Of a DNA stretch of 64,000 nucleotides, positions 47,283 through 64,000 are shown one piece after another. The notes beneath the pieces are model-generated. The model saw only the letters and a program-made list of their open reading frames with translations, made no database searches and had not been told where the DNA came from. The translations under genes and the position numbers were made by a program. Source of the DNA: Paraspadella gotoi (taxonomy: Eukaryota; Chaetognatha); the NCBI GenBank assembly GCA_051294375.1, contig CM119266.1:25126659-25190658 (forward strand), given 5' to 3'. Every line of letters begins with the position of its first letter. The first letter of the stretch is position 1.

Positions 47283-50200
47283 GACTGGTCAGTAACCGGC
47301 TTCTCTCGCTACCCTACAACGTAGTGACCAACTTGGGTCAACCCCGTGGTGGCGAAACCTTTGTCGCCATAACATAACAATAATTACTGTCTCTTCATTA
47401 TTATTATTAGTAGTATTATTATTAGTGTTTTTACTACAATATTCTACAGCTAAGTTCAACCAATACATTGAACGTTAAGAAAGACCAACACTCATCACAG
47501 CAACTTAACCTCAACAAAAGTCAAGTCAAGAAGCATCACAAAGTTCGAAAACGATACGCCCACGGTGAGTTCTGAGGATTACTTTCCAATTTTCTTCACT
47601 CGTAGTTGTAAGGCGAGTCAACGTCCTTGCCACCCAATTTGTAAGCCCCGCAAAAAGTTCACAGCGGATCGTCCACCTTGTTGAGCGAGTCGCCCGATTG
47701 TCGAGAACCTCCGGTCAAGTCGACGGACGCTTCAGTTCGCGGCGGGACGGCTGACGGCGCGGAGCCGCATAACGACGCCGTTGGCAGCGACGACGAAGAA
47801 GATGAAAGTCAAAACAAAATTTCCAAAATGCGGCATCGCAGACATAAAATACATCATCACGAACCGCGACACTTACGTATATTTGACATGACGAAATTAC
47901 AATTTTATCATATTTATCATCATTTATCTTATATATGAAATTGGTACAACCAATATAAAAATTGTCCATTCATTTGTAAAATAAGCTATCTTGTTCCTGA
48001 CTTTGTACAGGTCTTGGTGGTTTAAGGTCTCCATCACTCTTACAAGATAATGACATAGCAGGTCCCTGCTATCTTATCTTATACATTGTATAATTTGTAT
48101 TAAAGCGTAGCAAAAATATTAAAATCAAATTAAATCAAAATTCGAATAGTAGATCATGAACAAGCTTGTACCTGTGAACATTTTTTTTTCTTTTTTTTTC
48201 TTTTCGTATACGCCCATATTTATACATAGTACTCACCATAAAAAATGTTCAAATTTAAAATGTTTTTTTCTTATTTTTTAAAGCAGATTCGAATTCCTCA
48301 CGAAAAGTTGATAAAAGGAAATATAACTCCTTTAAGAAAATTATTTTATTAAGTGGGTCAAAATCCTAAAAAACTGTTATAATTAACTTATAATTTAATT
48401 TTAGTATAAAAAATATATATTTTTTTTTTAGTTTTTAGCTAACTTAATGAAAGAATTTTTGATTAAGACTTATATTTTCTTTTATCAACTTTTTATGAGG
48501 AATTCGAATCTGCTTACAAAACTAAAAAAAATTATTTTAAAATTTTGACATTTTCTATGTCAAGTACAATGTATAAATATGGGCGTATACGAAAATTGAG
48601 AAACTAAAAAAATTGTTTTTTATATATCAATGTTCTTTACTTCAAGACTGTTCATAAACAACTATTCGAATTTAGAACTGCAACTTTCACTACGCCTTAT
48701 TGTATATATTGCTTTGTTCTTTTCCCGATAGACCTGGTAACGGGGGCGTCCGTCAACAAGCTTACGCATCCAAATTCTCGAGAAGAAGAGTTGGTGGACA
48801 GTAAGACGACCCTGACCACGCCGCATGGTTTGGAAATATAAAATATTATTCAAAAAAATGTTAATAATATTTATATAAAATGATTTTCAGAAAATTATAT
48901 TATATTGTGGCGGTATATTCACACCGACTCACATCCACCACCATTCAGCCAATCCCATTGGCTCAGAAGGGTAAGCATTGCCTTCACAACCCCTGTCCTA
49001 ACGACTTCCCTCTCCGTTGGCATAGCGAGACCGTCCGACGGTCTTCGCTTCAGTGTCAGGCACCACCCTAAAAACCAACAGTGAGATGCCCCATCCCAAT
49101 GGGCATCGCCTGCAACCCGGCTGTTGCCGTAATATTATACTTTGTGGGTTCATTGCTTGATCAAATTTGTTTTATTTCTTTAAGCGGGTCTTCTCCCTTT
49201 TTTTTAACGCAGACGAAAATACGAACATGATTAAAGCCATGATCAGTGAGATCGAACATAAGCTGCCCGTTGAATCCCGTTCAATTCAAAAATGTCAGGC
49301 GAGAGAAAGCGTCAAAATAAAAAAAATAGGATGCAATGATTAAAATCGTATTAAAATCAAAGTAAGACTAAGAAAATTAAATTTATTCATTCATTTCGGT
49401 TCGTTACTTGTTCTCAAAAGTTTGCCTTTCAAACAATTTAAATAATAAATATAATATTACATCACTTCAATGATAAAGAAGTAAATTGGATCCCTTCAGA
49501 GAGCGTCGTGAATCGTTTTGCTAGGAAATTGCTACCACCAACCATGTTTTTATTTTCTAGTATCGAAACATCATCATCGTCGGCACAAAGACGAAACGGG
49601 AAGCATTGAATTGATCGGAACAGGAAGTCGAATGCTAAACGGATCGACGTTCACCTCGGACGAGCATCTGCGGGTAGCGAAGAGTCTTACCGGCTTCTCC
49701 ATGAACGAGAGTCTTGGCGGGGCAGAGTTGAAGACGGAAATTCGCGAGGATCCTTCGGCGACGCACGTCGGGCGAAAAAAGAAGCTGCATCGGACCAAGT
49801 CGAAAGGTTAACAAATTTATGTGCGCCCGAAAGAAAACGAAACGCTAATAGCTGGATCGCTCTACACAAGGCTTCATATTATAAAACGAGGTACCCCTCT
49901 TTTTTTTTACCAGAATCTGTTCCCACATTTTTTAAATTTTTTTAGTAGCATCATATGCATTGGACCAATTTCAATAAATTTGGTCCAGTAGTTTTCTCGG
50001 AACGGGTTCTGGTCAAAAAAATGGGGTACTGTGGCGGTATATTCACACCGCCTCACGTCCACCGTCGTTCAGCCACACCATCTCAGGCGTAGTGTTCCAT
50101 CAAGTCCCTCTACATTGGCAAAGCGAGACCGTCCGAGGGTAACCGCGCCAGTGACGGGATGCGTCACTGAGGGTCGGAAGCCCCCAAACCAACTGTAAGA

Positions 50201-50905
50201 TGCCCCATCCCAATGGGCATCACAGGCAACCCGGCTGTTGCCATAGTACCTCATTTTATAATATGAAGCCTCCTGTAGATGTTTTTGAAGTGACCCTTGT
50301 CACGAAGAAAAGAGGACGATGACATGGGTTTTAAAAATAATTTTAAAATATAGGCAAATACAAATTTAAAGAGGATTCAACCAAAAAAAAATCCCATTCC
50401 TCGTAGAGAAACATGCAGCTGCAAAATCGAAGGGCAAAGCGAAAATGGCTCGCCAACCTGTGCCCGAGACTTTTGTCCTTGATGAAATTCGTTCCAGCAT
50501 CGAGAAAGACAACGTGAATAAAAACGCGAAGAGAAGCGACATCGAAGTCAAAGGCAGCAAATTTCTCGGCGATTTGCCAGGAAACGTGTCGTCGGCTCGG
50601 GGGGAAGTCGAGAGTAAGTTTTGGAGGGTGTCACTGAAGAGTGTTTTCGTGGTGTTGTCCGACCTGTCCCGACCTTATTTTGTCCAAAAAACTAACGTTT
50701 AATAGTGGGCGATTTGCTGCGACAAGAACTACTAATACGAGATCACTGGCGTCAAAGCGCTCCGTCGGCGACGAAAGAAGATACGAACAAGACGCACGAT
50801 TGGCGAAAAGGTTATTCGTCCTTTTCAGGCCCGTCGAGAAGGGCCCACAAATCGGGCGGCCCGAAAGGGGCGTCGGGAACGAGAAAGAAGTCTTTCATCA
50901 GCTGA
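33046..50905 (+). CDS. Unrecognised multi-exon gene, predicted ~1,093-residue protein
   Basis: Sixteen exons join with consistent phases: 33046-33175, 36060-36124, 39522-39596 (tentative), 40013-40183, 41802-41958, 42305-42506, 42638-42782, 43747-44839, 46684-46841, 47501-47564, 47658-47876, 48732-48800, 49213-49293, 49561-49806, 50407-50613, 50706-50905. The start is ATG at 33046 (MKRRQFRAAPF) and the stop TGA at 50903. No signal peptide, membrane segment or known domain was recognised. The N-terminal half is rich in basic and aromatic residues, the middle is Pro/Glu/Gly low complexity, and the C-terminal third is polar with His/Lys/Arg clusters. The lack of a signal suggests an intracellular protein. 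Its neighbours (two collagens) say nothing about function. The first three exons are the least certain. Confidence 0.75.
34757..35365. repeat. Tandem repeat of about 190 bp, three units
   Basis: Each unit has a CT tract, CCTTTAAAAAAA, CCGGAGGGGGGTAGGGGG, a GAAAAACGTTTTCAAAGAT-like segment, ACAAGAAACTGGAAGAT, and a C run. The GGAGGGGG core recurs at about 34853, 35040 and 35235. It lies in an intron of the unknown gene. Confidence 0.85.
36060..36124 (+). CDS. Unknown gene, second exon
   Basis: An ag acceptor and gtaagc donor bound 65 bp reading AVRIESPGERVRNLQVGVDKK in the phase required by the first exon, and ending on a codon boundary. It is short, so support comes from splice sites, phase and protein-like composition only. 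Confidence 0.45.
36740..36764. other. 25-N assembly gap
   Basis: Placeholder gap at the outer edge of the second inverted duplication. Confidence 0.95.
36770..38945. repeat. Left arm of the second inverted duplication
   Basis: Reverse complement, with many indels, of about 39000-41215. Anchors: 36772-36900 versus 41100-41215, 37190-37220 versus 40790-40830, and 38189-38225 versus 39710-39750. The axis is a GA tract at about 38882-38982. The arm carries a damaged minus-strand copy of the exon at 40013. Confidence 0.85.
37776..37938 (-). pseudogene. Frame-damaged copy of the unknown gene's exon at 40013
   Basis: On the minus strand the pieces FVASRDFERRIEK and ALARY appear in place of the FRCFDGDFRTTIDEN and FARM of the plus-strand copy, with frame changes between them. 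Its orientation is opposite to the gene. It is explained by the inverted duplication. Confidence 0.6.
39522..39596 (+). CDS. Unknown gene, tentative third exon
   Basis: Twenty-five codons, HILNQTECEGWGAKAAEIRF and on to VVDE, ending at a gtcagc donor on a codon boundary, in phase with the next exon. The acceptor is uncertain: a cag at 39519 is used here, with the pyrimidine tract about 30 bp upstream. The open frame extends further upstream. The left-arm copy disagrees in several bases. Confidence 0.35.
40013..40183 (+). CDS. Unknown gene, exon 4
   Basis: A long T-rich tract and caaaag acceptor open 57 codons, including TLDDRLTFGRVIST, STIHFRCFDGDFRT and ENIDALWIKRKKPF, with a gtgggg donor. 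Phase 0 at both ends fits the neighbouring exons. A mirrored, frame-broken copy is at 37776-37938. Confidence 0.7.
41802..42782 (+). CDS. Unknown gene, exons 5-7
   Basis: Exons 41802-41958 (ANTQQMLLEDTLEAS, basic end), 42305-42506 (RQLPFVPVERR, MMAQLHWEDMTVQKIM) and 42638-42782 (RKKVRSQGYVSRETPPWHRD, QTLPEEMRRRK) join with phases 0-1, 1-2 and 2-0. The first donor (gtttag) is weak. An alternative acceptor for the third exon at 42594 gives a low-complexity Arg/Ser frame and was not chosen. Confidence 0.7.
43747..44839 (+). CDS. Unknown gene, exon 8, long Pro/Glu/Gly acidic exon
   Basis: A 1,093-bp exon starting VMADSNWALGALRAK. Three proline runs and long Glu/Gly stretches fill the first two thirds. 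The last third is more ordered (QEWVENANAGVQND, EKIPLSKFRRESG, FKVGDFSASLESDGEMQ) before an alanine-rich end. The open frame is GC-rich against AT-rich introns. This is probably a flexible region; no domain was recognised. Confidence 0.8.
44862..45710 (+). mobile_element. Short interspersed element, family S1 copy a (interrupted)
   Basis: Starts TGTGGCGACAAG and ends GTTGCCATA, flanked by the 4-bp duplication AGCT (44858-44861 and 45711-45714). It has a tRNA-like B box GGTTCAATCC at 45553-45562 and an A-box-like TGGCTGAGCAG, now split. A foldback element (44929-45515) is inserted inside. The uninterrupted version is at 55800-56060. It lies in an intron of the unknown gene. Confidence 0.8.
44929..45515. 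mobile_element. Foldback MITE inserted in S1 copy a
   Basis: About 587 bp with inverted ends (TAGGGTGAAGTGAAA versus the complement of TTTTCACTTCACTCTACTT) and internal inverted symmetry. Comparison with the intact S1 copy fixes the insertion site, with AGCAG on both sides (44924-44928 and 45516-45520). The internal part resembles 48285-48510. It has no transposase. Confidence 0.75.
46230..46395 (+). mobile_element. S1 copy b, internally deleted
   Basis: Starts TGAGGCAGCAAG, ends ATTGCCATA, flanked by ATCT on both sides (46226-46229 and 46396-46399). It lacks the central part with the B box but keeps the 3' domain with the GGTGAGATACC segment. Confidence 0.75.
46498..46640 (+). repeat. Interspersed repeat R1, copy 1
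   Basis: About 140 bp, from GCTTGCAAGGACCTGC to GTACCAATTTCATAA. The same sequence occurs inverted at 47935-48075 and 60629-60762 with few differences. No terminal inverted repeats or coding capacity were seen. Confidence 0.8.
46684..50905 (+). CDS. Unknown gene, exons 9-16 (C-terminal third)
   Basis: Exons 46684-46841, 47501-47564, 47658-47876, 48732-48800, 49213-49293, 49561-49806, 50407-50613 and 50706-50905 join in phase to a TGA at 50903. Motifs: STHVNWVVGLVESKETKTFE; KKHHKVRKR; RHRRHKIHHH after an acidic stretch; KHHHRRHK; KSLTGFSMNESLGG; ETFVLDEIRSSIEKDN; LLRQELLIRDHWRQ; a basic C-terminus ending KKSFIS. Most junctions here are phase 1, which makes accidental agreement unlikely. The function is unknown. 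Confidence 0.75.
46887..46936. repeat. (ATT)n microsatellite
   Basis: About sixteen ATT units just after exon 9 of the unknown gene. Confidence 0.95.
47935..48075 (-). repeat. Interspersed repeat R1, copy 2 (inverted)
   Basis: Reverse complement of 46498-46640 with small differences. The two copies flank exons 9-11 of the unknown gene, so they are independent insertions and not the ends of one element. Confidence 0.8.
48201..48595. mobile_element. Foldback MITE with CGTATACGCCCAT ends
   Basis: Near-perfect 27-bp terminal inverted repeats (TTTTCGTATACGCCCATATT and its complement) bound a fully palindromic element of about 395 bp. Its interior matches the inside of the MITE at 44929-45515. 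It lies in an intron of the unknown gene and has no transposase. Confidence 0.8.
48906..49131 (+). mobile_element. Short interspersed element, family S2 copy d
   Basis: Starts TGTGGCGGTATATTCACACC and ends CTGTTGCCGTA, flanked by ATAT on both sides (48902-48905 and 49132-49135). Its 3' half resembles S1 (GTGAGATGCCCC, hairpin, ending GTTGCC). It lies in an intron of the unknown gene. Confidence 0.75.
49861..50279. mobile_element. Foldback MITE hosting S2 copy e
   Basis: Ends are inverted: GGCTTCATATTATAAAACGA at 49870 and its near complement ending at 50270, followed inward by GGTACCCC, T run, ACCAGAA and the mirrored TTCTGGTC, A run, GGGGTAC. Without the S2 insertion it would be a palindrome of about 200 bp. 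It lies in an intron of the unknown gene. Confidence 0.7.
50030..50245 (+). mobile_element. S2 copy e, inserted in a foldback MITE
   Basis: Starts TGTGGCGGTATATTCACACC and ends GTTGCCATA, with GTAC duplicated on both sides (50026-50029 and 50246-50249). Removing the element and one GTAC restores the palindrome of the host MITE, which confirms both borders. Confidence 0.8.
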
Positions 50906-52231
50906 CGAGAAGTTAAGGCCAAAACCTTTTTTTCTCTAAATCGTCTTTTTGAGAAAAGAAAACCAGTTTTTAGCGTTAGAATTTTTAGCATATAATTGAA
51001 TCGCAATATTATTGTCCAACAGTGATACGGTTTTAAATTGTTACCTAATATAAGACTAAATATGCTGAAGGTTATCTCGAATATAAAAAGCTTATCCAAG
51101 TTTAACAAGCATTATTCAAAGAAAAAAAATTTCTATTATTCCAAACAACAATGTGAACCAGAGAATAGGTTTTACAGAACAGCCACAATCAATTTACAGA
51201 ACGTTAAAAAAAAAGATGTACATTCAAAGGATTTCGATTAGCACCAGTTTCTCATTAGGGTCTCTCTACTTTCATGTAATGCTAAGTAGGCAAGCAATTA
51301 ATCACGAACCACCGATGATTTCAAACAACGATACTATGACAATTCAATGGGCTCCTAATTCTTAAAAACAAGGCACAAATATTGCGGGTTTCCTTCGTAG
51401 GAAAAAACCCGGCCGAAAAATAAGATGATCAAAACAAAGAAAGTTAATGTACAAGAATGATTTGAATTTGGAAACCAAATTTACATAAGTATATGATTAT
51501 AAAAAATTAATGCTCGAAAAAATTGCACGGGCCGTAACGAGATGAGATAAAAAAAAAAAATTAAAAAAAAAAGCTAAAACGAGAAAAGGCCGAGCGCGCA
51601 AAAATTTTAAAAAAAGTTGAACACCAGATGGCGTTTTAAATCCTTTTCCCGTTAAATGCAATTCGGGGGCTTAACCAAAAGTAATAATACAATTGCCTAA
51701 AAACACAAAATGTTTATTCTCTCCGGAAATTAAGTTTAAAAACGTGCCTGCATGACTTCCTTACAAAACTAAAGGCAGTGTCGATGACTTTTTGAGAGAT
51801 GTGGTCAGCAAAAAAAAATAAATGGCAGTGGTGTTTTGGTTTGTTTAATGAAGTTTGGAAAACATTTTTATTTTTGAGGTCAAAGGAAGGTATCGTTTTG
51901 AATAAGGAAGACATGCGGCATTTAAAAACGCATTCGTTGGGCAGTAATTTTTTAAAAAAATTTTACATTAACAGAAAAAAAAACCTTCATTACATTATGC
52001 CTAATATTTAAAGAGAGAAGCTACAACCGATACTTGAGAAAGAGAGATCTATTTTCTCCAAAAAATAGAAACCTCTTTAAACCGTTTGATGTTACAGTTA
52101 GATGTCGTTAGCTCCTCCATAAAGTCGTTAACAGTGTCAGTAGCTATGAGATTTTTAAAAAAAATCGATTGAGAAAAAAAGCTAAGTGAAACTCCGAAAA
52201 GAGGTTAACAAAGGAAAGGAAGGGGGACGAG

Positions 52232-52316
<85 letters not shown>

Positions 52317-52876
52317 AAACAGATGGCACCTAAACGGCGTCGATGAAAAAAAAAAACGCGAACGAAAAAAGAAAAGGGTAGAGAAAAAAAAATTTAGAAA
52401 GGGAAGGAGTAAAAAATGGAAACTGGGGAAAAGGCGGGAAAAAAAGAGAGAGAGTGACTCAATTAATAAAAAAACGTATGGAGGAAAAAAGAAAAAAATA
52501 TTCTAAAAAGGCAAAAGATGGGGGGGGGGGGGGGAAAATGATTTTTTCGTCGGAGAAAACGGAAAATAATGGAAAGATCACAGGTATAATGACGTCATGG
52601 TTGATTAATTCGGTCTTGAACGTTTCCTAGGATCGGGAAAGACTAAACGGCGAGAAAAGAGAGCGACATCTCGCCGTTTCCGCTGACCTACATATAAATT
52701 TAATTTTCTCGATGTGGGGGGGGGGACTTTAAAAATAAGGGACGAGAGAAAGCGGGGTAGAAGAAGTAGCTACGAGAAGTCGCCGCTACCCGGAAGTTGA
52801 TAAGAAAGGGGAGGGGGTAAGTGAGAAAGGGCGAGAAAGAGGGAAAGTTAGGCGGCGGGAGAAATGATTATCGGGC
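50906..52876. other. Convergent 3' regions of the unknown gene and chain M
   Basis: AT-rich sequence with an AATAAA on the plus strand at 51817-51822 and on the minus strand at 51867-51872 and 51713-51718. These are candidate poly(A) signals whose transcripts could overlap. A GA tract lies at 52229-52312. No coding region is supported. Confidence 0.4.
52229..52312. repeat. (GA)n microsatellite
   Basis: About 80 bp of GA repeats. It is the last long GA tract: none occurs through the chain M gene up to about 63.3 kb. Confidence 0.95.
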
Positions 52877-62740
<9,864 letters not shown>

Positions 62741-64000
62741 CCCGACTTTCAAGTTCGTTCGATGAAAAAAGGAGCGAATCTTTGAGAATCACGACATTCA
62801 CGGTCGGGAATTATTTACTAAGCGTCAAACAAAAAGTAGATTCCGTGCGTCGCTAGAGCGTCGCCGCCGACTTCTGTTTTCTTGTGGCGTTGGAATCGAA
62901 GCACGAACGAAAAAAAAGACGGGTTTTGGTGAGGTTCTTCCTTTCCTTCTCTTCGCCGTCTCTTCGAACCCTTTAGACAATATTCTTCTATATCACGCGC
63001 GCACACGCAGGTCCGTGACAGAACCGCACGTGATCGCACGCAGGAGCAGGTTTTCGAAAAAAGCCGGCTTCACACTTTCTACGCGCCGAGAAAAAAAGCT
63101 TAAAAAAGCTTTTTTAATTTTCGCGCCGCTAAGAAAATGTCTCCAAAAAATCGACTTTGAATTCATTCGTCGTCGTCGTCGTCGTCGACAGGATCGTTCC
63201 GATCGTCGTCGTCGATAGCGGGGAACCTCGTCGATTTCGTCGTCGATCCGAAGAGGAAAAAGCGCGACGCGACGAGATGCTCCGGGGAAGAGAGAGAGAG
63301 ATGCGGGATACTTTTTTCGCGCGCCAGCCAGCGCGCCCCCCCTCACTCTTCCCTGATCCGCGTCGGCGCGCGGAGGGCATCCCAATCGACGAGCGGCTGC
63401 AGCGTCTGACGCGGCCGTCGAGATCTGGGTAAAGTAGGAGGAAGATATGTCGGGGAGTGGGCATCGTCTAAGATTTAGGGTGAAATCGATCATCACGAAA
63501 AACGTAAAATCTTCAACGATATGAAGGGTGGGGAATTGATAACGGAGGTATGAAACCAGGTGAACGACGCGGCGGCCGCGACGGCAGCCGCTGCTGAAGA
63601 ATCCTCTCCACGCCGCTGCAGGGGAATCTGGGAAGGTTTACGAAAGAGCAGCGTCAGTCGCTGCAGCAGGAGCGGCAGCCGTCATTAGAGAAGGTTAATG
63701 CGGCGATCGGCGTCCGCGAAATCGTCATGTTCGAAATTAAGGATGAAGGCGAAGATAAAATGGAAGGAGGGTGGTTGAAATAGAGGGAGAAATAGTCCGT
63801 CCGTGAGGTGGGTGTTTCGAGTAGACGAGATTGAGGATCGCCAGTGAAGTAGGACTTTTGAACATAGAAGATTGTTAATGGGGAAAACTTTTAAAAAACC
63901 TGTCAGATAATTTTGAAAGCAGAAAAATGAGTGATCGTGGGCCGATGACGGCTAAAAACACTAGATTTTGCTACTTTATCGTGCGTAGCCTTTAATAAAA
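62741..64000 (-). promoter_or_regulatory. 5' flank and presumed 5' UTR of chain M
   Basis: Upstream of the chain M start codon. It contains CGT/CGA repeats (about 63165-63240), GC-rich stretches (63300-63420 and 63560-63720) and AT-rich segments. No TATA box or noncoding exon can be assigned with confidence. A short GC-rich plus-strand open patch near 63559-63690 is not supported as a gene. Confidence 0.3.

Noticed and set aside
46498-48075. One transposon with R1 repeats as terminal inverted repeats
   Set aside because: Three in-phase exons of the unknown gene lie between the copies, and a third solitary R1 copy exists at 60.6 kb.
63559-63690. Alanine-rich open patch on the plus strand upstream of chain M
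   Set aside because: GC-rich and short, with an acceptor-like cag but no donor or partner exon; more likely promoter or UTR sequence.

Overview
This is a window of animal nuclear DNA, almost certainly from an invertebrate. It has GT-AG introns, long AT-rich noncoding stretches, very many (GA)n/(CT)n microsatellites, short transposons, and two fibrillar collagen genes of about 1,450 residues. The phylum cannot be fixed from sequence alone. Parts of the assembly are poor: there are three 25-N gaps, one 494-N gap, two large inverted duplications and scattered indels.

Layout. Positions 1-12413 form a giant imperfect inverted duplication around an N gap. Each arm carries one collagen exon. Positions 12.4-19.6 kb hold repeats plus collagen exons on the minus strand (15.6 kb, and probably 17.3 and 17.5 kb). 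By homology these belong to the 5' part of the plus-strand collagen gene, so this part of the gene is inverted relative to its 3' part. Positions 19614-27656 (+) carry the rest of that gene (chain P): a long Gly-X-Y helix, C-telopeptide and complete COLFI C-propeptide. Positions 28-33 kb are intergenic with minisatellites.

Positions 33046-50905 (+) hold a second kind of gene, traced here through 16 phase-compatible exons to a predicted protein of about 1,093 residues that I do not recognise. It has Pro/Glu/Gly-rich acidic segments and recurring His/Lys/Arg-rich clusters. A second inverted duplication (36.77-41.2 kb) lies inside it, and its introns carry many short transposons. Positions 62740-52877 (-) carry a complete second fibrillar collagen (chain M) in 22 coding exons with every phase intact: signal peptide, short N-propeptide, an uninterrupted helix of roughly 1,040 residues, and COLFI.

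The two collagens are paralogues in convergent orientation with the unknown gene between them. Both C-propeptides keep six of the eight canonical cysteines and lack the same two (Cys2 and Cys3). Five copies of a short interspersed element are all flanked by exact 4-bp target-site duplications and share complementary TGTGGC/GCCATA ends. That fixed duplication length argues against an ordinary SINE, although one copy type has a tRNA-like B box.
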